Below, one piece after another: positions 52,692-62,383 of a stretch of 64,000 bases of DNA. A model generated the notes under the pieces. It worked only from the letters and a program-made list of their open reading frames with translations. It had not been told where the DNA came from and searched no databases. A program made the position numbers and the translations under genes. Every line of letters starts with the position of its first letter. Within the stretch, counting starts at the first letter, position 1. Origin of the DNA: Anaerohalosphaera lusitana (GTDB lineage: Bacteria; Planctomycetota; Phycisphaerae; Sedimentisphaerales; Anaerohalosphaeraceae); assembly GCF_002007645.1 (NCBI RefSeq), contig NZ_CP019791.1, positions 2,728,001-2,792,000 of the forward strand. Direction: 5' to 3'.

Positions 52692-55600
52692 TCATTCAAG
52701 GTCTATCTCAGCAATTGATGCCCACGGGGAATTTTGTGTTTGTGGGCTTAGGCAAATGATACGAATTCCGGCGGTTGTGTAAGTCTTTCCAAACTCGACT
52801 GTCTTCCAGTCATCGTCGGAAGACAGTTCGGTCAGGCTCGCGATGCTTTGCCAATTGTTGTCTGCTTTTAGCTGGACTGTTATAGTTTTGATGTCGCCGT
52901 TGCTGTTTGAATCCTGTCTTGGGAGGATTCTGAGGCCGGTTACAGTAGTTGGTTTCGGCAAAGTTATTTCGATATGGTGCGGGTAATCAGTTTCGATCTC
53001 TCCCCAAGGTGTGTGCCAGATTGTTGCTGGGTCATCGTCAAATGCATTTCTAGCTGGGTTCTGGCTTGCTTCACTGTCGGCGTGGACATTCGCTCTAAGC
53101 TTAGTAAGTTGCTTTTCAGACTTAAATATGCCTTTAATCTGGTCCTCGGTGATCCTTATTTCGGGAGTAAATTTTCCGGAATTCATGTATTTCAGCAGAC
53201 TAGCCCTCAGTTGACGAGCGGCAGGCCTTTCCTGGAGAACGTTCTGAATATCCGCGCTGCATACGAGCAATTTACCCGCATGAAGTTTTGCCTCAAAAAC
53301 CAGGCCCAAACGACGGCTCGTAACCCAGTCGTCAATAACCTGCACGATGGGACGCAGTCCGGGGGGCAGATCATTCAAGATCATTGCATCGCTCTTGCTT
53401 ATTATATCCCACCATTGCCAGTCGGAGTAATAATCGGTCGGGAATACTTCTAAGGCAGGGTGGTCAGGTTCACAAATTATGCCCAGTGTATGAGGCGCCT
53501 GTCTGCGGGTCCATGCTGTGTTCCAGAAGATACTCGAAAAACCGATCTTAACTTTTCCAAGCTCATCACCTGCCGGCATCCCGCGTTCGGGCAGCAGGAG
53601 TACTTTACCGCCCTTTTTAAGCTTTGCTACGGCAGCTTCATCAAGATAATCTGTGATATATATCTGTCCAGGTACCTGGGTTGATATGTTCGCAGGATAG
53701 ATCCAGAAGTCCCAATCATTGACGTATTCCGTGCCGGCGATCGTCACTTCAAGGTTCATCTTACATGCGTCTTTGATCTCTGTGAGCGGCAACGAGATAT
53801 TGCCGATCATTCCTGTATTGCCTATCTTCAGATGCTTGCCTTTGAAAGTACCTGAAGCAAAAGTCCTGGCGTCTGCAGATTTAACAGTCCACAGTATATC
53901 TGCATCCTCGATCGGACTCGGGCCATAATTGGCAATTTCGACACTCGCTTTGAAATTTTCGTCGCTGGTCCAGACGCGTTTTTCCATTCTCGTCAGCGGT
54001 ACGGTCTCGCAACTGAAGCGGTGATATTCTTCTGCAGTGACGTATCCTTTTTCATCCCAAAAGGGGTCCAACACCCCTACAAGTGCAGTCCCCTGCCCGG
54101 GGAAATCGTGCAGATCAAGCAGTTGGAAACCACCAAAGCCAGGCGTCCTCAGTGACGATTCAATGTCCTCCTTGTAACAAATTGTCTGGAGCTTGCCCGA
54201 GGCCATCAGGAAATCATGTGCCTGGTCCAGCAGGCCGTTTTCTTCAAGCCTGTCACTGAAAATATCAAAGTTATATGCACGTGTGACGCCGGTATATTTT
54301 TTACGTTCTTCGAGGTTTGGAAAAACGCACCATTGTCCTATCTCGTGACTTACGAGCGGTTTATCATACCTTTTGACCCAGTTCGAATAATCAGTTGTCG
54401 TTTCAGGAGCCTTTGCGTTGATCCTGCTTCGCAGTCCTGCTCCCCAAGCCTGTATTCGCGGTCCTGGAGTGCTATGGAAGTCGTTCGGAGGTATTAAAGG
54501 CCAGCCCGCGGCACTGGTGTAAAGGCGTCTGTCGTCTTTTTTCTTCCAGTAATTTACCAATTCAGCGAGATATTTTTTCTGATTGCCGCCGCCCGGTTCG
54601 TTACCATATGCCATCATGATAAAGGATGGATGGTTGCCGTACTCTTTAAGTATTTTGTCGCCTTCATCATAGATGAACTGGTCAATAGGCTGACCATTGC
54701 CGATTGTCGCCCATGCACCACATTCTACCTGCAGGAAGAAGCCGACTTCGTCGGCCGCTATGAACGCAGCTTTCGGGGGGCACCACGAATGAAATCTAAT
54801 GTGATTCAATCCATGCTCTTTGCATATGCTGATTATGCGTTTCCATGCATCTACGTTGGTTGGCGGGTAGCCTGTCAGAGGGAATATGCAGCACTCCAGT
54901 GTTCCGCGGAGGAATGTCTTGCGGCCATTGATTGCGATTTGTGTTTGATCTGCAGTGACCTCGCGCATACCGAACGTGTCATCTTGGGAGTCAGAAAAGT
55001 CTTCACCTTCGATTTGTGTGACCATCTTGTATAGATTCGGCGAGAATTCATCCCAAAGCAAACTGTCCTCGCCCATTTTGTAAGTGACCTCGACAATCTG
55101 TTCTTTTTGGCCGGTGAGATTGACAGGAACATTAATTTCGTCGGGTGTATGGCTGGTGCCCGAGGTGGCCGAATGGGCCGAAAGCTTCAATCTGCAATTG
55201 CCTTTGACGTTAGCAAAATTCTTGAGGCTGATCTTAACGCTCGCAATTCGTTTGTCAGTGTCAGGATATATCTGCACGTCATCTATAGTCACGGAATCGG
55301 TACTTCCAAGATAAATGTCACCAACGATGCCATTCCAGTTTGTCTGGGTATGATCGGAGACGCTGTGTGCATCATCACCAACCGCGATCTTTACTGTGTT
55401 GTCCACGCAGATAGTCATCGTGTGCTTGCCCGGTTTAAGATTACCAAGTGAATAACGATGGGGTGTGCCGAGACTGTTTTGGACACCAATCTCTTTGCCG
55501 TTGAGCCAGACTCTGGTTTCCCAGTGACAACGTTCCAGATTTAAATAGACATACCTGCCCTGCCAGTCATCAGGAATTTTGAATTCGCGTTGATACCATG

Positions 55601-55940
55601 CCGGCCCGACGTAATATTTAACGGGTGTCAGCCAGAAAGGAACCTTGACACGCCCTTCCTGGCGATACTTTGCATAATCGTCACTCGTGAACCAGGGACT
55701 GTTCTGTGTGCCGCCGGTCCATTCGGTCTCCATGGTAATGTTTTCGCCCAGGCCGTTTTCGGTGAGCGAGCCGGGCAGTTGTACTGTTTGAGCCTGTACG
55801 TGTGGATCCCATGTTTTTTGGTCGGCCCTGCTTTGCAATTGTACCTTCCATTGGCCGGAGAGGTTCATTCTGTCTACAGAAGCAAAACAGAACACTCCTG
55901 AGCATGCGAATATCAAAAAAATTACAAACAGCTTTTTCAT
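52692..55940 (-). CDS. large GH2-family glycoside hydrolase with C-terminal discoidin-like module
   Basis: A 1082-residue exported enzyme with signal peptide (MKKLFVIFLIFACSG...CFA). Domains in order: GH2 sugar-binding jelly roll (SGQWKVQLQ, RCHWETRVWLNGKEIG), Ig-like domain, TIM barrel with E448 (AYGNEPGG, likely acid/base) and E533 (VSHEIGQW, likely nucleophile), further beta domains, and a final F5/8-type module (TVTGLRILPRQDSN) of about 130 residues. Specificity is not certain: the barrel differs from LacZ, so exo-beta-galactosidase, mannosidase or glucuronidase-type activities are all open. It stands alone between a TPR gene and the floA operon. Confidence 0.8.
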   Translation of the reverse strand: MKKLFVIFLIFACSGVFCFASVDRMNLSGQWKVQLQSRADQKTWDPHVQAQTVQLPGSLTENGLGENITMETEWTGGTQNSPWFTSDDYAKYRQEGRVKVPFWLTPVKYYVGPAWYQREFKIPDDWQGRYVYLNLERCHWETRVWLNGKEIGVQNSLGTPHRYSLGNLKPGKHTMTICVDNTVKIAVGDDAHSVSDHTQTNWNGIVGDIYLGSTDSVTIDDVQIYPDTDKRIASVKISLKNFANVKGNCRLKLSAHSATSGTSHTPDEINVPVNLTGQKEQIVEVTYKMGEDSLLWDEFSPNLYKMVTQIEGEDFSDSQDDTFGMREVTADQTQIAINGRKTFLRGTLECCIFPLTGYPPTNVDAWKRIISICKEHGLNHIRFHSWCPPKAAFIAADEVGFFLQVECGAWATIGNGQPIDQFIYDEGDKILKEYGNHPSFIMMAYGNEPGGGNQKKYLAELVNYWKKKDDRRLYTSAAGWPLIPPNDFHSTPGPRIQAWGAGLRSRINAKAPETTTDYSNWVKRYDKPLVSHEIGQWCVFPNLEERKKYTGVTRAYNFDIFSDRLEENGLLDQAHDFLMASGKLQTICYKEDIESSLRTPGFGGFQLLDLHDFPGQGTALVGVLDPFWDEKGYVTAEEYHRFSCETVPLTRMEKRVWTSDENFKASVEIANYGPSPIEDADILWTVKSADARTFASGTFKGKHLKIGNTGMIGNISLPLTEIKDACKMNLEVTIAGTEYVNDWDFWIYPANISTQVPGQIYITDYLDEAAVAKLKKGGKVLLLPERGMPAGDELGKVKIGFSSIFWNTAWTRRQAPHTLGIICEPDHPALEVFPTDYYSDWQWWDIISKSDAMILNDLPPGLRPIVQVIDDWVTSRRLGLVFEAKLHAGKLLVCSADIQNVLQERPAARQLRASLLKYMNSGKFTPEIRITEDQIKGIFKSEKQLTKLRANVHADSEASQNPARNAFDDDPATIWHTPWGEIETDYPHHIEITLPKPTTVTGLRILPRQDSNSNGDIKTITVQLKADNNWQSIASLTELSSDDDWKTVEFGKTYTTAGIRIICLSPQTQNSPWASIAEIDLE

Positions 55941-55980
55941 TACAAGTCCTTTACAGATATGGTTTCAATGCCCTGAAATA

Positions 55981-56010
55981 AAAGGGATCGACCAGAAGTC
56001 GGATCCCTTT
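55981..56010 (-). terminator. terminator of the floA operon
   Basis: AAAGGGATC (55981-55989) pairs with GATCCCTTT (56002-56010); on the minus strand the stem is followed by TTTTATTTC. It lies 42 nt after the last gene of the operon. Confidence 0.75.
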
Positions 56011-56051
56011 GAAGGTTTCACTAGTTGCAGTTTAACTTATAGGCGAGCTAA

Positions 56052-56618
56052 TCATACCCAGCCGCTGTCGTCACGCATGCTGACGGGGGGCTTGAGTATT
56101 TCCGAAAAGATGACTGCCTTTCTCAATGACTGCGGATCCTGGAGCCCTTTGGCGATATCACGTGTCAGACTCGGCACCTCCATGCCCTGCTGTTCGCTTT
56201 CCTGCATGGCTTGCTCCATCGACTTGATCTCGGGTGTCTGCTGTATCTCTTCGGACTTAAGACCGGTCCTTGCAAGCTCACGGGCCTCTTCACGCTTCTG
56301 GCGTGCCAGTCGCTGCCAGGGGCTTTCCTCATCTGCGCGATGAGGCGTCACATGTCTATCCTCATCACGACGCGCTTTTCGTGACGCCCTCGATTCCGTT
56401 TGCAGCGTTCTGCCCTTAGTTTCTTCCCTGGGTGATTTCACATCACGCGGGCTTCTTGGCTGTTTGGCTGGTTTCGCCGGCGAACTTTTCTTCTGCTGCT
56501 GGAAGAACTTGGCGATACCGCCAATAATGTAGAGCAAGAACACTATAACCGGTATCACCCAACTGAAGTCAGGCGGCCCGTTGTCCGCTATAATAATATA
56601 TGTAAGAAAATCCACCAT
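56052..56618 (-). CDS. membrane-anchored charged protein of unknown function in the floA operon
   Basis: A 188-residue protein with one N-terminal helix (WVIPVIVFLLYIIGGIAKFF) followed by a long, highly charged, low-complexity tail (SPAKPAKQPRSPRDVKSPRE). A conserved-looking end (KAVIFSEILKPPVSMRDD) suggests a binding peptide. Not recognised. It is the last gene of the nfeD-nfeD-floA cluster, 6 nt after floA, so a role at the flotillin membrane domains is likely but inferred. Confidence 0.65.
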   Translation of the reverse strand: MVDFLTYIIIADNGPPDFSWVIPVIVFLLYIIGGIAKFFQQQKKSSPAKPAKQPRSPRDVKSPREETKGRTLQTESRASRKARRDEDRHVTPHRADEESPWQRLARQKREEARELARTGLKSEEIQQTPEIKSMEQAMQESEQQGMEVPSLTRDIAKGLQDPQSLRKAVIFSEILKPPVSMRDDSGWV

Positions 56619-56624
56619 GATCTA

Positions 56625-57704
56625 CTATTCCTCTTCGCGTTCTCCCTGGCGACGTTTCTGTTGTTCCTGCTGCTCTTCGTCCGATGTGCCGGCTATCGCA
56701 TCTCTCATGGCTGTATCGGAATTGATGTTTTTCATACGATAATAATCCATGATGCCAAGGTGTCCGTCACGGAATGCCTGCGAGATCGCCTTTGGAACTT
56801 CGGCTTCTGCGAGGACGACCTTTGCACGGTTTTCGTGAACAAGCGCCTTCATCTCTTCCTTGCGAGCTATCGCCATTGCCCTGCGTTTTTCAGCTTCAGC
56901 CTTGGCACGTTCCTGATCGGCGTATGCCTGGGCCTTCTGCAGCTGGGCACCAATGTTGTCTCCGACGTCCACGTCCGCGATATCGATCGAGAGAATTTCA
57001 AACGCGGTGCCGGCATCGAGACCTTTTTCCAGCACAGCCTTGGAAATGTTGTCCGGATTTTCGAGAACGCTCTTGTGGTTGACTGCGCTGCCGATAGTTG
57101 TCACAATACCTTCACCGACGCGGGCGATGATGGTTTCCTCAGTCGCTCCGCCGATAAGACGTTCGATGTTTGCACGGACAGTTACGCGGGCCTTGGCTTT
57201 TAGCTGGATGCCGTCCTGGGCAACCGCATCTACGGTCGAACGGCCCTGGGTGGGATTTGGACAGTCGATGACTTTCGGGTTTACCGAAGTCTGCACAGCA
57301 TCAAGGATGTCGCGGCCGGCCAGGTCGATCGCAGTGGCGGTATTCCATGTCAATTCGATGTTTGCCCGATTGGCTGCGATGAGGGCGCGGACCACGTTCG
57401 GCACGCGACCGCCGGCAAGGTAATGGCTTTCGAGTTCACGCGTACTGATTTCAATGCCTGCCTGAATCGCTGTGATCTTGCTGAGCACGATCGTACGGGG
57501 CTCGACCTTTCGCAGGTACATGCCGATCAGTTCAGAAAAGCGAACATCTGCTCTGGACAGCTTTGCCTGCAGCCATAACTTGAAAAATACCGCTATGACA
57601 AAAGCGAATATTAAAAGGAACACACCGACAATGATCGCCAGTGCGATGAAAAAGATTCTTCCCGCCGCAGATGCGGCCAACACGGTAGTAAGAGCGTCTA
57701 ACAT
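56625..57704 (-). CDS. floA: flotillin-like protein FloA
   Basis: A 359-residue lipid-domain scaffold of the UPF0365/FloA family. An N-terminal hydrophobic segment is followed by the SPFH-like domain ([15 protein letters not shown]-like core seen as [17 protein letters not shown], and [11 protein letters not shown]) and an EA-repeat helix ([20 protein letters not shown]). A charged tail of glutamines, arginines and glutamates ends it. It follows the NfeD gene by 2 nt, the usual pairing. Confidence 0.93.
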   Translation of the reverse strand: MLDALTTVLAASAAGRIFFIALAIIVGVFLLIFAFVIAVFFKLWLQAKLSRADVRFSELIGMYLRKVEPRTIVLSKITAIQAGIEISTRELESHYLAGGRVPNVVRALIAANRANIELTWNTATAIDLAGRDILDAVQTSVNPKVIDCPNPTQGRSTVDAVAQDGIQLKAKARVTVRANIERLIGGATEETIIARVGEGIVTTIGSAVNHKSVLENPDNISKAVLEKGLDAGTAFEILSIDIADVDVGDNIGAQLQKAQAYADQERAKAEAEKRRAMAIARKEEMKALVHENRAKVVLAEAEVPKAISQAFRDGHLGIMDYYRMKNINSDTAMRDAIAGTSDEEQQEQQKRRQGEREEE

Positions 57705-57706
57705 TT

Positions 57707-58210
57707 TTAAACCCTTTCCTCTGATTCAATTGGTCGTACGGTAACTTTCATTCCCTGCACGCGTATTACTTTTACTTTTTTGCCTTTGGGCACATAAGCG
57801 CGGTCAGCAACGCATTCGATTCTTTTGCCGTCGAATTCGCATTGCCCGACCGGTCTCATGGCTGAGAGTACTATTCCGGTTTGGCCGGTCAATTTGCTCA
57901 GCCTGTCTCCGTCCGGGACCGCATCGCCGCGGTCGCGTGTCGGCGGCTGAAGTGTGACCGACTTGCCGAATTTTGTTTTTGGGAACTGTTTGTAAGCAAA
58001 TATCAGTGTTGCGGGTATCAGGACAATTGCAAGTACTACGCCGCCGATGCCCGCTTCTGTGCTGTGACGAAAGAATAGCGCGACGCCACCACCTAAGGCT
58101 GTCAGGGCGAATATCGAGATTATGCCGCCCGACGGCACGAATACCTCGGCTACAAACAGGGCCGCGGAAACCAGATATAAGAATATGGCCAGCAGAAGCC
58201 ACCAATCCAT
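57707..58210 (-). CDS. NfeD-family membrane protein (short form)
   Basis: A 167-residue protein with two or three N-terminal helices and a C-terminal OB-fold ([38 protein letters not shown]). Short NfeD proteins partner flotillins. It lies 23 nt downstream of the long NfeD gene and 2 nt before floA, all on one strand. Confidence 0.9.
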   Translation of the reverse strand: MDWWLLLAIFLYLVSAALFVAEVFVPSGGIISIFALTALGGGVALFFRHSTEAGIGGVVLAIVLIPATLIFAYKQFPKTKFGKSVTLQPPTRDRGDAVPDGDRLSKLTGQTGIVLSAMRPVGQCEFDGKRIECVADRAYVPKGKKVKVIRVQGMKVTVRPIESEERV

Positions 58211-58233
58211 TGTTTACTCCTGACAAATAATTT

Positions 58234-59832
58234 TCAGTCCTCTTGTTGCTGGGAACATTTTTTGACAACTATTCGATTGCCGTGGATCTCGACGATCTCG
58301 ACCGGTGTTGAGCTTGGCAGAAACTGTGCCTGTGCGACAACATCGACGACGACATCGCCGAACCGAGCGCTGCCGCAAGGTCTCAGCGGGGAGGTAACAA
58401 CACCCGTGTCGCCGACGTGGACTTTCTGGAAGTCGGAAGCAGCGACTTCAGGTGTTGCAGAAATTTCGGCGGTTGCGAAATCACTTGTTGACGCCGGGGA
58501 CAGAATCAGCCCGCTCAGGAATTGTATTTTCGGCAGGAAACGCCCTACCGCGATTGCGCCCGCGATGAACGCGATGAAGCCGACGAGCATGCTGAGCATG
58601 CCCTGTATGAACAGGTCCCAGTCGAATTCGGTTTGCGGCCATGGGATCTCATCCGGTGCGTTTCTGATCAGCATGCCGAAGATGCCCAGCGCGATGCAGA
58701 TTATGCCGGCAATACCCGCGACGCCGAAACCTGGTATGATGAATATCTCCACCGCGAGCAGAATCAGGCCCAGTACAAGTATGGCGACCTCGACCCAGTT
58801 TGCCATGCCGATGAGGTATTTGCTGCCGACCAGAGTGACAACGCAGATCACTGCTACGAGGCCGGGCAGTCCGAGGCCTGGCGTATTTAGCTCGATGTAT
58901 GCACCAAGTAAGGCGAGCATTACAAGTATGCTGGCGACGGCTGGGGAGTTGAGCATGCGGACCATCTGCTCGGACCAGTTCGGTTTGTAAATTATTGTAT
59001 CGCCAGTGAATTTGATGCCGTCGCGCTCGGCGATGAAATCTAAGGCGCCCTGGAAATCGTCTACGACCGCCCTTGCGACGCCGTATTTTTCCGCGTCGGA
59101 GGCTGTGAGGGTCAGTATCCTTTCGTCTGAAATGATGAGTTCCTTTTCGTCCAGGGCGTACTTTTGCGAGCCCTCTGGCAGGTTTTCTGCTTCGAAGAAT
59201 TCGAACTCACCTGTTTCGAGGTTCTTCACCCGGTAAACGGCAATGCCCTGAGAGACCATCGCCTTTAGCAGAGGCTCGGGATAGTTGTTGGCCTCGGCGG
59301 CTCGTTCGAATATGGCGCGGATAAAGCTTTCCTGCTTTTCACGTTCGACGCCTTCGAGTTTGCCGCCCATTACGATCGGTGCTGAATCGCCGATCGTTGT
59401 GTTTTCACGCATTATGATGTCCTGGCAGGAAACGCTGATCATCGCGCCGGCGGAGATTGCCTGGGTGGAGACATAGGCTACTGTGTGGACATCAGGATAC
59501 AGTGACGGCACCTTGAGTATCAGGTACTTGGAAATATCATCGGCTGATTTGACCAGTCCGCCATAGGTGTCTATCTCGTAGAATAGATAAGTCGCCCCGT
59601 TTTCGACGGCTTCGGTGGTTCTTCGCTTTATTGATTCGAAGAGTCCATCGTCGATCAGGCCTCTGCAGGGGATTCTGGCTGATTGTGTTGTCGTGACATT
59701 GGGTGAGTCGCCGTTCCCGGACTCATTCTGGGTCTCGGATTGTGCCGTGACCGCCCTTCCGAGGCAGACGCACAGCCAGAGAAGTGCCAGAGTCAGAAGA
59801 AATCTGTTAAAGTTGCAATGGTGTGTCCTCAT
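58234..59832 (-). CDS. NfeD-family membrane-bound serine protease (ClpP/SppA class)
   Basis: A 532-residue protein. After a signal segment is the SppA/ClpP-like serine protease domain (FYEIDTYGGLVKSADDI; active Ser in QAISAGAMISVSCQDI), then several helices and a C-terminal NfeD OB domain (VHVGDTGVVTSPLRPCGSARF). The ATG at 59832 is taken as start because it leads straight into the hydrophobic segment; a start at 59868 is possible. First gene of the floA operon. It probably cleaves membrane proteins at flotillin domains. Confidence 0.88.
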   Translation of the reverse strand: MRTHHCNFNRFLLTLALLWLCVCLGRAVTAQSETQNESGNGDSPNVTTTQSARIPCRGLIDDGLFESIKRRTTEAVENGATYLFYEIDTYGGLVKSADDISKYLILKVPSLYPDVHTVAYVSTQAISAGAMISVSCQDIIMRENTTIGDSAPIVMGGKLEGVEREKQESFIRAIFERAAEANNYPEPLLKAMVSQGIAVYRVKNLETGEFEFFEAENLPEGSQKYALDEKELIISDERILTLTASDAEKYGVARAVVDDFQGALDFIAERDGIKFTGDTIIYKPNWSEQMVRMLNSPAVASILVMLALLGAYIELNTPGLGLPGLVAVICVVTLVGSKYLIGMANWVEVAILVLGLILLAVEIFIIPGFGVAGIAGIICIALGIFGMLIRNAPDEIPWPQTEFDWDLFIQGMLSMLVGFIAFIAGAIAVGRFLPKIQFLSGLILSPASTSDFATAEISATPEVAASDFQKVHVGDTGVVTSPLRPCGSARFGDVVVDVVAQAQFLPSSTPVEIVEIHGNRIVVKKCSQQQED

Positions 59833-59919
59833 AATGGAGATTCTAGCGGGGTTGTGCGTGGCTGGCAAGTATAAATTGGGTTTAAGTGGGGGTTATGTCA
59901 GTTTAATCTATTTGCGCGT

Positions 59920-59952
59920 AAAAAAAGCCGACAAGCGGCAAAACCTGTCGGC
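59920..59952 (-). terminator. terminator of the aminotransferase gene
   Basis: GCCGACA (59927-59933) pairs with TGTCGGC (59946-59952); on the minus strand the stem is followed by seven T residues (59926-59920). It lies 25 nt after the stop codon. Confidence 0.85.
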
Positions 59953-59976
59953 ATTTGTGAATGATTTGCCATAAGC

Positions 59977-61101
59977 CTATTTTGCAAGACTTCTCAGGAT
60001 ATCGAGGCCTTGTTTGATCTTGTCGTTTGTCGTCGCGTAGCTGATGCGGAAGTGCGTGTCCTTTTCGCTGAAGACATTGCCGGGGATGATGAGTACATTG
60101 TTTTCGATGGCCTTTTCCACGAATGCGGTGGCTGAGTCATAAGAATCAGGGGCCTTTACGAATGTGTAGAACGCTCCGCCGGACTTTACGAGCTCGAAAT
60201 CGTCCTTGAGGCCTTCGTAAACCAGGTCGCGTTTGACCTTGTAGTCGGCGACGTAGCCGGATATGTCAGTATCGATCGCTGTTATTGCTGCCTTCTGGAA
60301 AGGCGTGGGTGCACAGACGAACGTGTACTGCTGTATTTTGATCATCTCTTCGAGTACAGGTTTGAGTACCGGTTTTACGGCAGCGTAGCCGAGCCTCCAG
60401 CCGGTCATTGCGTATGCCTTGCTGAATCCTTTAACGAGGATCGTTTTGTCATAATGGTTGGCGATGCTCGGGCACGGCTCGTCGTAGCAGAAGGCATCAT
60501 ATATTTCGTCGCTCATGACGATGGTGCCGTTCTTTTCGGCTACTTCTGCGATGCCGCGAAGGTCCTCATCGGAATAGACGGTTCCGGTGGGGTTGGAAGG
60601 CGAATTGAGTATGATCAGCTTTGTTTTGGGTGTGATGGCATCGGCAACCTTTTGAGCCGGGAGCTTGAAGTCCGGGTAGGTGTCCACGAATACGCACTTG
60701 CCGCCGAGCATGTTGATCATGTGCTTGTAGATCACGAAATACGGGTCGGGAACGATGACCTCGTCGCCGGGGTTTATGAGCGACATGAAAATAAGCTGCA
60801 AAGCACCGCTGACACCTGAGGTTACCAGCACCTCGGGATCATTCCAGCCATAGTCCTCTTTTACAAGTCCCTGCAGCTTAGTCAGCAGTTCTGCATCGCC
60901 GTTTGTCTGTGAATAACGGTTTGCACCATCTTGTACAGCCTTTATTGCTCGTTCTTTGATCGGTTCGGGTACGTCGAAGTCCGGCAAGCCGATCGAAAGA
61001 TTGATTGGGTCCTTGAGCGAGGCCGCCAGTGCGAAAACTTTACGTATACCGCTGGCGTCAATAGCTGCCGTTCTGTCAGCAAGTACGTTCTGCATATCCA
61101 T
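59977..61101 (-). CDS. PLP-dependent class I/II aminotransferase (aspartate aminotransferase-like)
   Basis: A 374-residue fold-type I aminotransferase with NSPSNPTGTVYSDEDL, SDEIYDAFCYDE and the PLP lysine K228 in VKGFSKAYAMTGWR. Final part includes FRISYATTN (substrate Arg). The ATG has AAGGAG upstream. The family covers aspartate, alanine and aromatic aminotransferases; the exact substrate is not decided. A terminator-like hairpin lies only 20 nt upstream of its start, so it may depend on read-through from the small gene before it. Confidence 0.88.
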   Translation of the reverse strand: MDMQNVLADRTAAIDASGIRKVFALAASLKDPINLSIGLPDFDVPEPIKERAIKAVQDGANRYSQTNGDAELLTKLQGLVKEDYGWNDPEVLVTSGVSGALQLIFMSLINPGDEVIVPDPYFVIYKHMINMLGGKCVFVDTYPDFKLPAQKVADAITPKTKLIILNSPSNPTGTVYSDEDLRGIAEVAEKNGTIVMSDEIYDAFCYDEPCPSIANHYDKTILVKGFSKAYAMTGWRLGYAAVKPVLKPVLEEMIKIQQYTFVCAPTPFQKAAITAIDTDISGYVADYKVKRDLVYEGLKDDFELVKSGGAFYTFVKAPDSYDSATAFVEKAIENNVLIIPGNVFSEKDTHFRISYATTNDKIKQGLDILRSLAK

Positions 61102-61121
61102 GATAACTCCTTACTATGCGC

Positions 61122-61164
61122 AAAAAAAGCCGCCTGGGCACAACGTAAGCGCAGCCAAGGCGGC
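61122..61164 (-). terminator. hairpin with T tract between the small basic protein gene and the aminotransferase
   Basis: On the minus strand GCCGCCTTGG and CCCAGGCGGC form a stem of seven perfect pairs plus two more beyond one mismatch, followed by seven T residues (61128-61122). It ends 20 nt before the aminotransferase start codon, so it may be an attenuator or partial terminator. Confidence 0.8.
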
Positions 61165-61188
61165 ATGAAGTCTAAAAAACCTGAAGAC

Positions 61189-61359
61189 TTACTTCCCTAC
61201 TGGGCCCTTACGGTTGCCGACCTTTGGCAGGCCGGTCACGCCGTCACCTTCGCTCCAGCGGTCTTCCTGCTTCAGCCTTTTGATGCGTTCTGCTCTTGAA
61301 AGAACATTGCGGTGTCTGCTCAAAGCACTCTTGATTTTCAGTGAACGGTCAATAGACAT
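61189..61359 (-). CDS. small basic protein of the Planctomycetes/Verrucomicrobia/Chlamydiae family
   Basis: A 56-residue, strongly basic protein reading MSIDRSLKIKSALSRHRNVL, continuing with RAERIKRLKQ and EGDGVTGLPKVG. It matches my memory of the small basic protein family (TIGR04137) conserved in these phyla and thought to be linked with the ribosome or rRNA. The match is by eye. A terminator-like hairpin follows. Its presence supports a planctomycete-type host. Confidence 0.8.
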   Translation of the reverse strand: MSIDRSLKIKSALSRHRNVLSRAERIKRLKQEDRWSEGDGVTGLPKVGNRKGPVGK

Positions 61360-61370
61360 CGTCAAAACTC

Positions 61371-62012
61371 CTATAACTTGCTTTCGTTAATTCCATATAC
61401 TGTATTAAACGAAAAAGGTTTATAACCCTCGGGCGGATCATAATCCTTTCCAACCTTTTTTATATTTGCGATCGGGCGTTTCATATCAGAGAGCCCGGCA
61501 TATTTTTCGCTGCTAACCAACAACCAGGTCCGGCCGGTCCCGATCAACTCGGAGCCAATGCCGTGGCCGGCAAAAAACTCCTGAACGGCCTGCAACTGCT
61601 TCTTGTCTGAGTTGCTGGCAATAACTATCGCGTTATCCTTGTCAGCTTGATCTATTATTGTGCCGCCAGTAACGTGGATCTCAGACGCATTACCGCTGGA
61701 TGCCGTCGATTCACTACTAGTTCTGTCGCCCGTTTGGGCCGGCTGTCGAGGAGATGCAACCGCACCAGAATCGGACCCTGCCGGCTGTTGTCTGTCTTCT
61801 TTATTCAGTTGTGAAAGCACTATTACTATGCCGAGTGCAACAAAAAAGGCTATGGCCGGTATCTTCAACTTCGACCAGTTGAGGCTTACCAGCTCTGAGA
61901 CAGCCCTTTTAGCCCGGCGAGCTGAACGCTCTTTGCGGTCAACCCGGTCCTGACTGTCAGAGCGAGAGACAGCAACTTCATACAATACCTTTTTTGGGCG
62001 TCTTTTGGCCAT
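61371..62012 (-). CDS. single-pass membrane protein with C-terminal SPOR-like domain, unknown function
   Basis: A 213-residue protein from the ATG at 62012 (an open frame goes on to 62162). A basic N-terminus (MAKRRPKKVLYE) precedes one helix (IPAIAFFVALGIVIVL), a low-complexity Ser/Ala/Gln linker, then about 100 residues (DNAIVIASNSDKKQLQAVQE, LLVSSEKYAGLSD) that resemble a SPOR-type fold. Type II membrane topology with the C-terminus outside the cytoplasm is likely. It lies 11 nt upstream of the small basic protein gene, same strand. Confidence 0.65.
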   Translation of the reverse strand: MAKRRPKKVLYEVAVSRSDSQDRVDRKERSARRAKRAVSELVSLNWSKLKIPAIAFFVALGIVIVLSQLNKEDRQQPAGSDSGAVASPRQPAQTGDRTSSESTASSGNASEIHVTGGTIIDQADKDNAIVIASNSDKKQLQAVQEFFAGHGIGSELIGTGRTWLLVSSEKYAGLSDMKRPIANIKKVGKDYDPPEGYKPFSFNTVYGINESKL

Positions 62013-62383
62013 AGCAATGGCGACACTCCAATATCTAATACGTACAGCCAGAGGCGGATAAGTGGTTGTTAAGCGCACAGAATCCACTTGCCTGTACCGG
62101 TAAACCGTCAGTTTAGTAGAACTGAATGCGGCATGCAACCTCAAAATCGGCTGAAGGTACAAATTTGTGCAGTATTTTACCTTGACAAACAGCCATCAGC
62201 AAGCTAATTAGTCATCTTTTCAATTATTTGCTTTACTCTGCGGTGCCGGTTTGTTAATAAATCGGCTATTGATAGAGTTGCAGACAGCTAACGGGGTGCA
62301 GATTGACTGCAATCTATTCCCTTGTTCGCGTAAAGCTTTATTGTATCTGATCTTAATGTAAGCTCAAGACGGAGTATTTTACC
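62013..62383. other. 371-nt divergent gap upstream of rpmF
   Basis: TTGACA at 62183-62188 is the best -35 candidate on the plus strand, but its -10 (TAATTA) is poor. AT-rich throughout; no gene or RNA structure recognised. Confidence 0.35.
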
